64,000 nt of DNA from the NCBI GenBank assembly GCA_009843525.1, contig VYDH01000020.1, positions 143,742 through 207,741 on the forward strand, in the 5' to 3' direction. Each line of letters opens with the position of its first letter. Within the stretch, counting starts at the first letter, position 1. This document shows, in pieces, positions 1-9,400 of the stretch. The stretch comes from Acidimicrobiales bacterium. GTDB taxonomy: Bacteria > Actinomycetota > Acidimicrobiia > Acidimicrobiales > Poriferisodalaceae. The notes under the pieces were generated by a model. That model did no database searches, was not told the DNA's origin, and saw nothing but the letters and a program-made list of their open reading frames with translations. The translations under genes were made by a program, and so were the position numbers.

Positions 1-95
1 GCGCATTTGGCACACTGGCTAGACATGCGGGTATATGTCCCGGCGGCTGCTGCGGCGGCGCTGTGACCGCACACCCTGTCCTAGCGGTGACGCCG

Positions 96-1310
96 ATGCG
101 CATTCTGTTTGCCGACAAGATCGACACCGGACGCTTGGGCCGGCTCGAAGCTGCAGGCCATGAATGCATCGTCAAGCCCGAACTGACGGCGGACGATCTT
201 GCCGAACACATCGAAGGCATCGAGGTGCTCGTGGTGCGCAGCACCGAAGTGAAGCGCAGGGTGTTCAAGTCCGCCGATCGGCTCAGCATGGTGCTGCGAG
301 CCGGTGCCGGAACCGACACGATCGACTGTGACGGAGCCAGCAAGTACGGCATCTACGTCTGCAATGTGCCGGGCCGAAACGCCGTGGCCGTCGCCGAATT
401 GACCATGGGCTTGCTGCTGGCGGTCGACCGGCAGATCCCCGATGCCACGTCAGACCTGCATGAGGGCCGCTGGAACAAGTCGCAGTACATGGGCGCCACA
501 GGTCTCAAGGGCCGCCGGATGGCGATCGTGGGCATGGGCGCCATCGGCATCGAGGTTGCTCATCGCGCGGCGGCATTCGGCATCGAGCTCTCGGCGCTGT
601 ACCGCTCAGATCGCTCTGCCGCCCTGCTGGCTGACATGAAGCAACTCGAGATCGTGATCCATCCCGACTGGGACAGCCTGCTCGCAGGCGCCGACATCGT
701 CTCGGTGCACCTGCCCGCCACGCCCGAGACGTGCGGCCTCGTCGATGCCGACTTCCTGGCGAAGATGCCGGACGGGGCGATCCTGCTCAACACGTCTCGT
801 GGAGAGATCGTGGACGAGGGGGCATTGCTGCGCGCGCTGGACGAGCGAGGGATGCGGGCCGGACTCGATGTGTTCTGCGGGGAACCGCCCGGCGCCGATC
901 CGGACTGGCATTCGCCGCTTGCGTCGCACCCGCGTGTGACCGGCACGCATCACGTCGGCGCGTCCACAGTGCAGGCCTCCGAAGACATTGCTGACGGCGT
1001 CGTCGAGGTGCTCGAAGCCTTCACTGCAGGCGACGTGGTGAACTGCGTCAACCGGGCGGAGCGGCCGCTGGGTCGCAGCACGATTGTCGTCCGTCACCGC
1101 GATCAGGTAGGCGTGCTGGCGGGGATCCTCATGGCCTTGCGTGCCAGCGGCATCAACGTGCTGCAGATGCGCAATGAGATCCTGGCTGGGCCCAAGCACC
1201 ACGCAGCGGTTGCCACCATCCGGGTGTCTCGCCGGCCGTCACGCAAGGTGCTGGGTGAGCTGGGCGAGATGGAAGCGGTGTACGGGGTCCGCCTGATCAA
1301 CCCCCGCTGA
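96..1310 (+). CDS. D-2-hydroxyacid dehydrogenase, phosphoglycerate dehydrogenase (SerA)-like
   Basis: A 404-residue NAD-dependent D-isomer 2-hydroxyacid dehydrogenase. The Rossmann loop GMGAIG lies near residue 146. The catalytic trio is visible as Arg in NTSRGEIVDE (about 235), Glu in DVFCGEPP (about 266) and His in GTHHVGAST (about 286), the same spacing as in SerA. The last 80 residues resemble an ACT regulatory domain (VRHRDQVGVLAGIL). The likely reaction is 3-phosphoglycerate to 3-phosphohydroxypyruvate, but hydroxypyruvate or another 2-oxoacid is possible. ATG at 96 starts the usual family N-terminus MRILFADKI. An in-frame GTG at 63 would add 11 residues, and neither start has a clear ribosome site. 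It is followed by an MFS gene on the same strand. Confidence 0.85.
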   Translation: MRILFADKIDTGRLGRLEAAGHECIVKPELTADDLAEHIEGIEVLVVRSTEVKRRVFKSADRLSMVLRAGAGTDTIDCDGASKYGIYVCNVPGRNAVAVAELTMGLLLAVDRQIPDATSDLHEGRWNKSQYMGATGLKGRRMAIVGMGAIGIEVAHRAAAFGIELSALYRSDRSAALLADMKQLEIVIHPDWDSLLAGADIVSVHLPATPETCGLVDADFLAKMPDGAILLNTSRGEIVDEGALLRALDERGMRAGLDVFCGEPPGADPDWHSPLASHPRVTGTHHVGASTVQASEDIADGVVEVLEAFTAGDVVNCVNRAERPLGRSTIVVRHRDQVGVLAGILMALRASGINVLQMRNEILAGPKHHAAVATIRVSRRPSRKVLGELGEMEAVYGVRLINPR

Positions 1311-1343
1311 GCGAGCACCGGGTCCCAGCCATACCCTGATTCG

Positions 1344-2618
1344 GTGCGCCCCGGGACCGGCCAGAATTCGATCGCGCCGATCCTGGTCACGGGGAGCATC
1401 ATCACAGCGCTGACCCTGGGCGTGCGAGCCACGATGGGGCTGTTCCCCGACGCAATCGATCGGGCGCTCGACGTGGGTATCGGCACGGTCGGATTGACCG
1501 TTGCCCTGCAGAACCTCGTGTGGGGCCTAGGCCAGCCCCTTGCAGGTGCTGTCGCCGACCGATTCGGCGCGGCACGGACCCTGCTCGTGGGTGCCGTCGC
1601 CTATGCAGGCGGCCTGCTCGTGATGGCAACAGCCAACGGACCCGCCGGTTTGCATCTCGGCGGAGGGGTGATCGTCGGGCTTGGCATGTCAGCCGCGTCC
1701 TTCGCGGTCGTGCTCTCGTCGATGAGCCGGCTCGTGGACCCCCAGCGGCGCTCGATGGCGCTGGGGGTGGCCACGGCGTGCGGCTCGCTCGGGCACTTCG
1801 TGCTGGTGCCGTTGACCGGCGCTGTCATCAGCGCATTCGGCTGGCGCAGCGCGTTGACCGTCCTGGCCGTCGTCACAGTGTCCATCGGGTTGTTCGTCCG
1901 GCCGCTGCGCACCCAGTCCGGGCCCGCCGAAGCCATCGAAGCGGTGCCGGACGACGACGAATCGCTCCTGACGACGTTGGCGAGGGCGGCTCGCCATCGC
2001 GATTACCTGCTGGTGAACTGCACGTTCTTCGTCTGCGGCTTCCACGTCACGTTCATCGGAGTGCACCTGCCCAAGACGCTCACCGACGCCGGCCTCGAGA
2101 CTGCGGTCGCCAACATGTCGTGGTCGCTCGTGGGCCTGTTCAACATCGTGGGAGCGTTTGCCGCCGGCGCGCTGGGCATGCGGTTCGCGAAGAGCCGGCT
2201 GCTGAGCATCATGTACAGCACCCGGGCGCTTGCTTTCGCCGGCTTGGTGCTGCTGCCGGCGACCCCCGTGGTGGCCCTCGGGTTCGGCGTCGTGATCGGG
2301 ATCGTGTGGCTGGCCAGCGTGCCATTGACCTCGGGCATCGTGCTGGGACAATTCGGCGTGCGCAGGGCCGGAACGCTGTTCGGGTTCGTCTTCCTGTCCC
2401 ACCAGGTAGGGGCATTCCTCGGCTCTTGGGGCGGTGGCGAGATCCGCGAGCTCACCGGCTCATACGACCTGTGGTGGTGGCTGGCGGCCGCGCTCGGTGT
2501 CGCGGCAGCAGCAATCCACTTCAGCATCTCCGAAGAGCCTGCTCCGCCGCTGCTGGAGCATCGACGCAGAACTTCGCCTTCAACCGCCCAGGACTCTGTA
2601 GCTGCCGTCGACGGCTAG
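1344..2618 (+). CDS. MFS transporter
   Basis: A 424-residue protein with about twelve hydrophobic segments and a major-facilitator loop at GAVADRFGAARTLL (after TM2), typical of secondary transporters. The substrate cannot be read from sequence. Its position beside serA-like and one-carbon genes suggests an organic acid or amine, which is inference only. Start is GTG. The C-terminus is proline- and serine-rich, and the last 39 bases overlap the end of the convergent membrane-protein gene on the minus strand. Confidence 0.85.
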   Translation: MRPGTGQNSIAPILVTGSIITALTLGVRATMGLFPDAIDRALDVGIGTVGLTVALQNLVWGLGQPLAGAVADRFGAARTLLVGAVAYAGGLLVMATANGPAGLHLGGGVIVGLGMSAASFAVVLSSMSRLVDPQRRSMALGVATACGSLGHFVLVPLTGAVISAFGWRSALTVLAVVTVSIGLFVRPLRTQSGPAEAIEAVPDDDESLLTTLARAARHRDYLLVNCTFFVCGFHVTFIGVHLPKTLTDAGLETAVANMSWSLVGLFNIVGAFAAGALGMRFAKSRLLSIMYSTRALAFAGLVLLPATPVVALGFGVVIGIVWLASVPLTSGIVLGQFGVRRAGTLFGFVFLSHQVGAFLGSWGGGEIRELTGSYDLWWWLAAALGVAAAAIHFSISEEPAPPLLEHRRRTSPSTAQDSVAAVDG

Positions 2619-3272
2619 GCGGATGGAGACGTACAGCCCCAGCAGCGGGACCACGATCCAGGGAGCGTTGAACGCCAGGATCATGCCGTACACCTCGCCT
2701 CTGCTGATGTCTCGGTGGCGCTTCGCAATGAAGAAGCTCCACAAGTAGACAGACGTCGCATACGTCCACTGCCAGAAGAACATGACCCCGAGGATTCCTG
2801 CCGCAAGCGGCGAAAGGAACTCCGTGGTGAACGCTGCGTACAGGATCAGCGTGGGTATCGCCGTGATGAAGCCATTGCCCACGTCCACGTTGAACCCATA
2901 GGTGCGGCGATCGGCATACGAGCCGTCGTACACGGAATAGGCGGCCCACACGTCGGCCCAAACGGTCGGGGAGAACGCCGACCGCAGCGGAACCTTGGTC
3001 GCAAGGAATGCGAGTGCTGGGCTCCTGCCAGTGCGCAGACGTTGTTGTTGCCAATAGGCAGACCGAGACTCGATGTAATCGCGCCGGAAGAAGAGGCAGA
3101 TCTCCCAGAAGCAGATCACGAGATTGGTCGAGAGGAACAGGGCAAAGACCACGTACGTGAGGTCGACGCCCCCGTGCCAGTACACGCGATGCCCAATGCC
3201 CAAGGCTGTGAGAAAGGCAATCTCGGACGCGGCGATCAGCCACGCCGACAACGTCAGACGGCTGGTACTCAC
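2580..3272 (-). CDS. Polytopic membrane protein of unknown function, coupled to metF
   Basis: A 230-residue protein with roughly six hydrophobic segments, beginning with an N-terminal one (WLIAASEIAFLTALGIG). It is rich in aromatic residues and has a conserved-looking loop FWEICLFFRRDYIESR. I do not recognise the family. The start is placed at GTG 3272 because it overlaps the metF stop as GTGA, implying translational coupling. The longer open frame upstream lies entirely within metF and is a shadow. By position it is the last gene of the fhs-metF operon, so a role at the membrane in the same one-carbon pathway (transport or electron transfer) is possible but unproven. Confidence 0.7.
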   Translation of the reverse strand: MSTSRLTLSAWLIAASEIAFLTALGIGHRVYWHGGVDLTYVVFALFLSTNLVICFWEICLFFRRDYIESRSAYWQQQRLRTGRSPALAFLATKVPLRSAFSPTVWADVWAAYSVYDGSYADRRTYGFNVDVGNGFITAIPTLILYAAFTTEFLSPLAAGILGVMFFWQWTYATSVYLWSFFIAKRHRDISRGEVYGMILAFNAPWIVVPLLGLYVSIRLAVDGSYRVLGG

Positions 3273-4132
3273 CTGCGGCGTGAGGACGTCTCGGCGAGCG
3301 CTGACTCGCGCCAGGCGACTGTGTCGGCGATCGCGTTGAAGGTGAAGACGTGCAGGCCCGCAATGTCGAGTCGCTCCGCGTGGGGGGCGATCCGGTCGAC
3401 CAGCCCACTCGGGTCGTAGCCTCCGGGGCGCAGCATGCGAGCCACGGCCCCGGTGTTCTTGCGCAGGTAGCGCAGAGATGCGCCGACTCCCAGCCGAGTG
3501 CCGATCCGCAGCAGCCGTGCCGGATCGACTGCACCGGGAATGCCGAGATGCACGGGAAGGTTCAATCCGCTGTCGCGCTCGGCGGTCAGCCATTCCAGGA
3601 TCGCCTTGGGGTGAAAGCACATCTGGGTGGCGGCGTGGCCCTCGATACCCGCCTCGGCGAGCAGCACCTGCTTGACGTGCAGCGCTTCATGCAGCACAGC
3701 GTCGGTGATGAGCGCATGCCCCTCGGGGTAGGACGTGACGCCGATGTGAACGAGCGAGTGGCTGACCTCGCGCAGCGCTTCGAGCAGCCCGATTGCGCTG
3801 TCGAATGGGCCGGCAGGGGAGGCGACGTCGCCGCCGACCAAGAAGATCTCGCTGAGACCCATCGATTCGATGCGACCCAGCAGCTCCTCCAGATGATCAC
3901 GGCTGGTGACCATGCGAGCTGCGACATGGGGCACAGGGTGGTGGCCCAGTGCACACAGCTCGGCAGTGAGGTCCAGGGTGTCCTCGAGCGTCTTGGACGC
4001 CGACGCCGTCACCGACACCGGCGACTGGGGAGGCAGGTACGGGAGCTGCTCGGCCAGATTGCGCAGCGGGATCAGCTCCCACTGGGCGTGCTGCAGCAGT
4101 CGACGGCGCCCAGAAGCATCTTTCAGCAACAA
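3269..4132 (-). CDS. metF: Methylenetetrahydrofolate reductase-like protein (MetF family)
   Basis: A 287-residue TIM-barrel protein of the MetF family: VTASASKTLEDTLDLTAEL at the front, IGVTSYPEGH (the family's VAaYPE-H block) near residue 152, and ATQMCFHP (the TQ-FF-D block) near 187. It would interconvert 5-methyl-THF and 5,10-methylene-THF. Beside a methyltransferase system, the oxidative direction, feeding methyl groups towards formate, is plausible. It is divergent from biosynthetic MetF, so the electron partner is uncertain. The start is TTG 4132, with GGAG just upstream, 9 bases after fhs stops. The stop overlaps the next start (GTGA). Confidence 0.75.
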   Translation of the reverse strand: MLLKDASGRRRLLQHAQWELIPLRNLAEQLPYLPPQSPVSVTASASKTLEDTLDLTAELCALGHHPVPHVAARMVTSRDHLEELLGRIESMGLSEIFLVGGDVASPAGPFDSAIGLLEALREVSHSLVHIGVTSYPEGHALITDAVLHEALHVKQVLLAEAGIEGHAATQMCFHPKAILEWLTAERDSGLNLPVHLGIPGAVDPARLLRIGTRLGVGASLRYLRKNTGAVARMLRPGGYDPSGLVDRIAPHAERLDIAGLHVFTFNAIADTVAWRESALAETSSRRR

Positions 4133-4141
4133 CAGCTCCGT

Positions 4142-5851
4142 TCAGCTCAGGCCAACGATGTCGCCGTCGGCATCCAGATCGATATGGCGCGCCGCCGGGT
4201 CACGGCCGAGACCAGGCATCGTGCGCATGTCGCCGCAGATCGGGTACACAAACCCGGCACCAACCGATGCCCGCACTTCACGCACCGGCAGTGTCCAGCC
4301 GGTCGGGGCGCCCTTGAGCGAGGCATCCGACGAGATGGACAGGTGGGTCTTGGCAATGCACACCGGCAGGTTCCCAAAGCCGTTGCGCTCATAGCCGTCG
4401 ATCTCACGGTTCGCTCGGGCCGTGTAGCTCACATCGTCTGCGCCGTACACGTTGGTCGCGACGGCGCGGATCTTGTCGCGCAGCGACATGTCATCGGGGT
4501 ACAGCACCGAGAAATCCGTCGGCTCCTCCGCAGCTTCGGCCACGGCTTCGGCAAGGTCGGCCGCGCCGGCGCCGCCGTCGGCGAAATGGGTGCAGCGCGC
4601 CGAGCGGGCACCGTATTCGGCAGCGATGTCGGCGATGGCGGCGAGGTCGGCCTCGTGATCGCCGGGGAATTGGTTGATCGCCACCACCGGCGAGACACCG
4701 TGCATGCGCACGTTCTCGAGTTGTTTGCGGAGGTTGTCGCCGCCGGCGTGCACCTCCTCGGGGTTGGCCTCGAGCAGTGCCGGCGGCAGCGGGCGGCCGG
4801 CCACGATCCGGTGCTTGCCCGAATGAGCTTTGAGGCCACGCACGGTCGCCACGATCACTGCAGCGTCGGGCGAGACACCCGAGTATCGGCACTTGATGTT
4901 GAAGAACCGCTCCGCGCCCATGTCGGCACCGAAGCCCGCCTCGGTGAGCAGGAAGTCGGACGTGCCGATGCCGATCTGGTCGGCAACGATCGAGGAATTC
5001 CCGGTTGCGATGTTGCCGAAGGGGCCCGTGTGCACGAGCGCCGGGGAACCCTCCAAGGTTTGCATGAGGTTCGGTTTGATGGCTTCGCGCAGAAGCACTG
5101 CCATCGAGCCAGCGGCGCCGATCTCCTCGGCGGTCACCGGTTCGCCGCCGGAGGTGTAGCCCAGCACGATGCGGCCGAGCCGGGCACGCAGGTCTGACAT
5201 GGAGGTGCACAGCGCGAGCGTCGCCATCACCTCCGAGGCAGCGGTGATGTCGAAACCCGACTCGCGCGGGATGCCGTCAAGGCGGCCGCCCAATCCGATC
5301 GTGATGTTGCGCAAGGCCCGGTCGTTGACGTCGAGCACTCGTCGCCACGTGATGTTGTGGATGTCGAACCCGGCCTCGTTGCCGTGGTACAGATGCGCGT
5401 CCAGCATCGCAGCGCAGAGATTGTGCGCTGCGGTGACGGCGTGCATATCGCCGGTGAGATGCAGGTTGAACAGATCCATCGGCACCACCTGGCTGTAGCC
5501 CCCGCCGGCCGCTCCGCCTTTGATGCCGAAGGTCGGACCCATCGACGGCTGCCGGATGGCGATGGTGGCGGTTCGGCCGATGTGCCCGAACGCCTGCCCG
5601 AGTCCCACCGTGGTGGTCGTCTTGCCCTCGCCGAGCGGCGTCGGGGTGATGGCCGTCACCACCACGTAGCGCCCCCGGGACCGGTCAGCCATCGCTTCGA
5701 CGGCTTCCAGCTTGACCTTGGCCACACCGGTGCCGTACAGCTCCAAGTAGTCCCGCGGGATGCCCGCCTCGTCCGCGATCTCGGTCAGCGGCCGGATCTG
5801 TGCAGCCGATGCAATCTCGAGATCGCTTGGAAATCCGCCTGTTGTCGCCAT
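4142..5851 (-). CDS. fhs: Formate-tetrahydrofolate ligase
   Basis: A 569-residue protein, about the usual length for the family. The ATP loop TPLGEGKTTTTVGLG is at residues 71-85, followed by RQPSMGPTFGIKGGAAGGGY, a hallmark of formyl-THF synthetase. It interconverts formate, ATP and THF with 10-formyl-THF. Next to metF, a dimethylglycine dehydrogenase-like gene and formate dehydrogenase, it probably runs towards formate and ATP, conserving energy from methyl-group oxidation (inference). ATG 5851 has a G-rich ribosome site (GGGGGTG) at a good distance. An ATG 84 bases further upstream would add a non-conserved tail. It is the first gene of a three-gene minus-strand operon, with the tandem operator at 5972-6006 ahead of it. 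Confidence 0.93.
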   Translation of the reverse strand: MATTGGFPSDLEIASAAQIRPLTEIADEAGIPRDYLELYGTGVAKVKLEAVEAMADRSRGRYVVVTAITPTPLGEGKTTTTVGLGQAFGHIGRTATIAIRQPSMGPTFGIKGGAAGGGYSQVVPMDLFNLHLTGDMHAVTAAHNLCAAMLDAHLYHGNEAGFDIHNITWRRVLDVNDRALRNITIGLGGRLDGIPRESGFDITAASEVMATLALCTSMSDLRARLGRIVLGYTSGGEPVTAEEIGAAGSMAVLLREAIKPNLMQTLEGSPALVHTGPFGNIATGNSSIVADQIGIGTSDFLLTEAGFGADMGAERFFNIKCRYSGVSPDAAVIVATVRGLKAHSGKHRIVAGRPLPPALLEANPEEVHAGGDNLRKQLENVRMHGVSPVVAINQFPGDHEADLAAIADIAAEYGARSARCTHFADGGAGAADLAEAVAEAAEEPTDFSVLYPDDMSLRDKIRAVATNVYGADDVSYTARANREIDGYERNGFGNLPVCIAKTHLSISSDASLKGAPTGWTLPVREVRASVGAGFVYPICGDMRTMPGLGRDPAARHIDLDADGDIVGLS

Positions 5852-5971
5852 GCCGTGCACCCCCACACGAATTGAGCCCTCTACACCCTGCCAGAACCCT
5901 GCGGCCTCGCTGCGCCACTGGTTCGATGTCGTCAATTGCCGGGTCGTTCGGCTACTGTTCCCCTAGTTGCT

Positions 5972-6006
5972 GTTCCGCTGAGTGGAACTGTTCCATCATA
6001 CAGAAC
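5972..6006. promoter_or_regulatory. Tandem 17-bp dyad operator A (fhs / dimethylglycine dehydrogenase divergent promoter)
   Basis: Two near-palindromes separated by a single T: GTTCCGCTGAGTGGAAC (5972-5988) and GTTCCATCATACAGAAC (5990-6006). They lie in the 233-base gap between the divergent fhs and dimethylglycine dehydrogenase-like genes. The same arrangement occurs at 11249 and 24677. An IclR-family regulator encoded in this block is the natural candidate binder, which is inference. Confidence 0.65.
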
Positions 6007-6084
6007 AGCATTGATCCATAGCAGCGATATGTGGCAGCAGTGCTGCGGCATGCTGTTGACCAGCAATGGCGGGGGATGAGAGCT

Positions 6085-8607
6085 ATGAGTGACTTTCCGG
6101 CGCGGGCAGATTGTGTCGTCATTGGTGCGGGCATCGTCGGCAACTGCCTGGTCGGCCATCTCAGCGATCTCGGCTGGACCGACATCGTGCTGCTCGACAA
6201 GGGTCCGCTGCCCAATCCGGGCGGATCTACCGGCCACGCGTCGAACTTCATCTTCCCCGTTGATCACTCGAAGGAGATCGTCGATCTCACGGTCGACAGC
6301 CAGCGTCAGTACGAGGCACTGGGTCTGCAGAACACCTGCGGCGGTATCGAAGTGGCGCGCAGCCCCGAGCGCATGGAGGAGTTCCGCCGCCGCATGACCT
6401 CGGCGACGTGCTGGGGCATCGAGTCGAAACTGCTCACGGTCGACGAGGTCGTCGAAATGGTGCCGTTCATCGACTCCGATGTCATCTTGGGCGGCTTCTA
6501 CACCCCCAGCGTCTCGGCCGTGGATTCGCTGGAGACGGGAACGCAGATGCGCCGCCGGGCCACCGAGGCCGGCCACTTGCAGACCTTCGCCAACACCGAA
6601 GTGCTCGACATCGAGACCGTGACCGGACCGAACCGCCCCCGCATCTCAGCAGTGGTGACTGACCGGGGCCGCATCGAGTGCGACACGGCGGCGATCGCCT
6701 GCGGCGTGTGGAGCCCCAAGCTCGCGCAGTTGGCCGGGGCCACCATCCCGCTCACGCCTGCGGTCCACCAGATGGTCGATGTCGGCCCATTCGACGTGCT
6801 CGTCGAGACGAATCAAGAGCTGGCCTACCCGATCGTGCGCGACATGGACACCTTCTGTTACGAGCGCCAGTCCGCTGGCTCCATGGAGGTCGGCAGCTAC
6901 GCCCACCGGCCGATCCTGCACCGTGTGGAGGACATCCCTTCCAACGACGAAGCAGCGCTCAGCCCCACCGAGATGCCGTTCACGCCCGATGATTTCGACG
7001 AACAGCTTGAGCAGGCCATTGAGCTGATGGAGTTCCTGGGTGACGGTGAGATCAAGTACGCCATCAATGGCCTGCTCTCGCTGACGCCCGATGCTTCCCC
7101 GGTCTTGGGTCCGACACCAGAGGTCGAGAACCTGTGGTCGGTGGCAGCGGTGTGGGTCAAAGAAGGGCCTGGTGTCGGGCGCTTGATGGCCGAGTGGATG
7201 ACCTACGGCTATCCCCGCATGACCGATCCCCATGGCTCGGACGTCACGCGCTTCTACCCCCAGGACCGCAACATCATCCACATCGAGACCCGGGCCGACG
7301 AGCACTTCAACAAGACCTACGGCATCGTGCATCCTCGCGAACAGTGGGCGACGCGCCGCAACCTGACCTGCGGCCCCGCCAAGGTCCGCACCGACGACCT
7401 CGGCGCCTACTACTTCGAGGCCGGCGGCTGGGAGCGACCGCATTGGTACGAAACGAATGCCGATCTCGTCGAGCAGTACGGCGTCGAGGGCCGTACCCAC
7501 GAGTGGGACGCTCGCTGGTGGAGCCCCATCACCGATGCCGAGCACCTGCACCTGCGCGAGCACTGCGGGTTGGTGGACATCTCGCCGTTCCAGGTGTTCG
7601 AGGTGTCGGGCCCAGGCGTGGTGCCCTACATCGAGAAGATGGTGGTCAACAAGTGCGACCTGCCGGTTGGGCGCTCGATCTACACCCCGGTGCTCACCGC
7701 CGACGGCGGCTTCCGTTCGGACCTCACGATCGTGCGCCTGTCCGAGGACCGATTCCGCATTGCTACCGGTGCATTCGACGGCGGCCGCGACGAGTACTGG
7801 TTCCGCCACAACCTCCCCGCCGACGGAGTGCACTTCGAGAACCGCACTGAGGCTTTGGCCACCTATGGCGTGTGGGGTCCCAACGCGATCGCGCTGCTGC
7901 AGACGCTGACCGAAACCGACCTGTCGCAGGAGGCTTTCGGCTACGGCCAGGTACGCGATGCGCTGCTGTCGGGAATCCCGGTGCAGATGTTCCGCATCTC
8001 CTACGTCGGCGATGCGGGCTTCGAGATCTACTGCCCCACGAGCGCAGGGCTGGCCCTGTGGGATGCCATCACACAGGCCGGGCGGGAATACAGCCTGAGG
8101 CCGGTCGGTGCCGGGGTGTACGGCACCACAGGGCGGCTCGAGAAGGGCTACCGGCTCATGGGTGCCGAGCTCGAGAGCGATTACAACCCGGTCGAAGCGG
8201 GCCTGGCCCGACCACGGGTGAAAGCTGCCGATTTCATCGGCAAGGAGGCCTATCTGGCAGCCCGGGAGGCGCCGCCGGCAGCCCAGCTCGCCATGCTGCG
8301 CTTCGACAGCCTGCGCTGTGCCGAGGGCTACGACCGCTTCCCGATGGGCGCAGGCAACGAACCTGTGCTGACACCGGCGGGGGAGCGGATCGTCGACTCG
8401 CACGGCAGGGTGAGCCGCGTCACCACCGCGGGCAATGCCCCATCGCTCGGCGCCTACCTGGCAATGGCCTACCTGCCGCCCGAACTGGCCGCTGTGGGCG
8501 CTGAGCTGTCGGTCATGTACCAACATGAGCAGTACCCGGTCACGGTGGCGGCGACAGGTGCGAATCTCGCGCTGTTCGATCCCGACGACAGCCGCATGAA
8601 GGCCTGA
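6085..8607 (+). CDS. Dimethylglycine/sarcosine dehydrogenase-like flavoprotein (DAO + GcvT domains)
   Basis: An 840-residue protein with an N-terminal FAD oxidoreductase domain (GAGIVG at residues 14-19, His51 in GGSTGHASN matching the covalent-FAD histidine of this family) to about residue 390. From about 440 follow an aminomethyltransferase (GcvT) domain and GcvT C-domain that would hold THF. Homologues oxidatively N-demethylate dimethylglycine or sarcosine, passing formaldehyde to THF and electrons to ETF. That fits the etfBA genes directly downstream. The start is ATG 6085, preceded by GGGGGATGAG. Upstream in-frame ATG codons would enter the operator region. The exact amine substrate cannot be told from sequence. 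Confidence 0.9.
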   Translation: MSDFPARADCVVIGAGIVGNCLVGHLSDLGWTDIVLLDKGPLPNPGGSTGHASNFIFPVDHSKEIVDLTVDSQRQYEALGLQNTCGGIEVARSPERMEEFRRRMTSATCWGIESKLLTVDEVVEMVPFIDSDVILGGFYTPSVSAVDSLETGTQMRRRATEAGHLQTFANTEVLDIETVTGPNRPRISAVVTDRGRIECDTAAIACGVWSPKLAQLAGATIPLTPAVHQMVDVGPFDVLVETNQELAYPIVRDMDTFCYERQSAGSMEVGSYAHRPILHRVEDIPSNDEAALSPTEMPFTPDDFDEQLEQAIELMEFLGDGEIKYAINGLLSLTPDASPVLGPTPEVENLWSVAAVWVKEGPGVGRLMAEWMTYGYPRMTDPHGSDVTRFYPQDRNIIHIETRADEHFNKTYGIVHPREQWATRRNLTCGPAKVRTDDLGAYYFEAGGWERPHWYETNADLVEQYGVEGRTHEWDARWWSPITDAEHLHLREHCGLVDISPFQVFEVSGPGVVPYIEKMVVNKCDLPVGRSIYTPVLTADGGFRSDLTIVRLSEDRFRIATGAFDGGRDEYWFRHNLPADGVHFENRTEALATYGVWGPNAIALLQTLTETDLSQEAFGYGQVRDALLSGIPVQMFRISYVGDAGFEIYCPTSAGLALWDAITQAGREYSLRPVGAGVYGTTGRLEKGYRLMGAELESDYNPVEAGLARPRVKAADFIGKEAYLAAREAPPAAQLAMLRFDSLRCAEGYDRFPMGAGNEPVLTPAGERIVDSHGRVSRVTTAGNAPSLGAYLAMAYLPPELAAVGAELSVMYQHEQYPVTVAATGANLALFDPDDSRMKA

Positions 8608-8617
8608 GGGCGCGCCG

Positions 8618-9400
8618 GTGCGCATCCTGGTCTGCGTGAAGCGGGTCCCCGCCGTGGGATCGCGTATCAACGTGACCGCCGACGCTCAGCAGGTCGACAC
8701 TGCGCACCTGGGCTTCACCACCAGCCCGCATGAGGAATGCGCCGTGGAGGAAGCCGCCCAGATCGCGGAGCGGCTCGACGGCGACGACCACACCGTGGTG
8801 GTGCTCACGCTCGGTCCCGAAGAATCCGCCGAGCAGCTGCGATATGCAGCCAGCGTGGGCGGCACCGAATTCGCGCTGGTGCTCGCAGACAGTGGCCTCG
8901 ACTGGGATCCCCAGCGCACCGCCGCCGCCATCACCTCCGCTGTGCGGGAACTCGAGGCCGCCGGGGGGCAGTTCGACCTGATCCTGTTCGGCAACGAATC
9001 TGCCGACGGGGGCAACTTCCAGGTCGGTATCCGGGTCGCACACGCACTCGGGAGGCCGATTGTGAACGGCATCAAGGGCATCGACCCCCACGAGCGAGGG
9101 TTCACGGCTCGCCGCGAGACCGATGCCGGCTACGAGGTGTACGAGCTCGAGGCGCCCTGCGCGCTCGGTGTCAAGGAAGGCATCAACCTGCCCCGCTACC
9201 CGACCATGAAAGGGCGCCTCGCCTCGCGCAAGGCCCAGATCCAGCTGCTCGACTGTGCCGCCGATGCTGACGCCGGCGGGCAGTCGCGGGTTCGGCTGCA
9301 CCGGCCGCCCGAGCGTGCCAGCACCACGGTGCAGCTCGGTGCCAGTGCCGCGGCGGCACCCGCCGTGGTGGACCTGCTGGACGAGTTGGGGGTGCTGTGA
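8618..9400 (+). CDS. etfB: Electron transfer flavoprotein, beta subunit
   Basis: A 260-residue ETF beta. It opens with MRILVCVKRVPAVGS, and carries the AMP-binding block around VVVLTLGPEESAEQLRYA and the signature region EGINLPRYPTMKGRL near residue 190. With EtfA it accepts electrons from the flavoprotein dehydrogenase encoded 10 bases upstream and passes them to the respiratory chain. The start is GTG. The last bases overlap etfA (GTGA-type), so the two are coupled. Confidence 0.93.
   Translation: MRILVCVKRVPAVGSRINVTADAQQVDTAHLGFTTSPHEECAVEEAAQIAERLDGDDHTVVVLTLGPEESAEQLRYAASVGGTEFALVLADSGLDWDPQRTAAAITSAVRELEAAGGQFDLILFGNESADGGNFQVGIRVAHALGRPIVNGIKGIDPHERGFTARRETDAGYEVYELEAPCALGVKEGINLPRYPTMKGRLASRKAQIQLLDCAADADAGGQSRVRLHRPPERASTTVQLGASAAAAPAVVDLLDELGVL

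Noticed and set aside
25..66. Mini open frame MRVYVP followed by an Ala run
   Set aside because: It has only 13 codons, no ribosome site and no downstream homology; it may be a chance start or an edge fragment.
3350..5197. Long plus-strand open frame of about 615 codons opposite metF and fhs
   Set aside because: It mirrors well-recognised minus-strand genes and has low-complexity His/Arg/Gly composition typical of antisense frames in GC-rich DNA.
6646..8670. Long minus-strand open frame opposite the dimethylglycine dehydrogenase-like gene
   Set aside because: It is a shadow of a gene with clear domains and shows no motif of its own.
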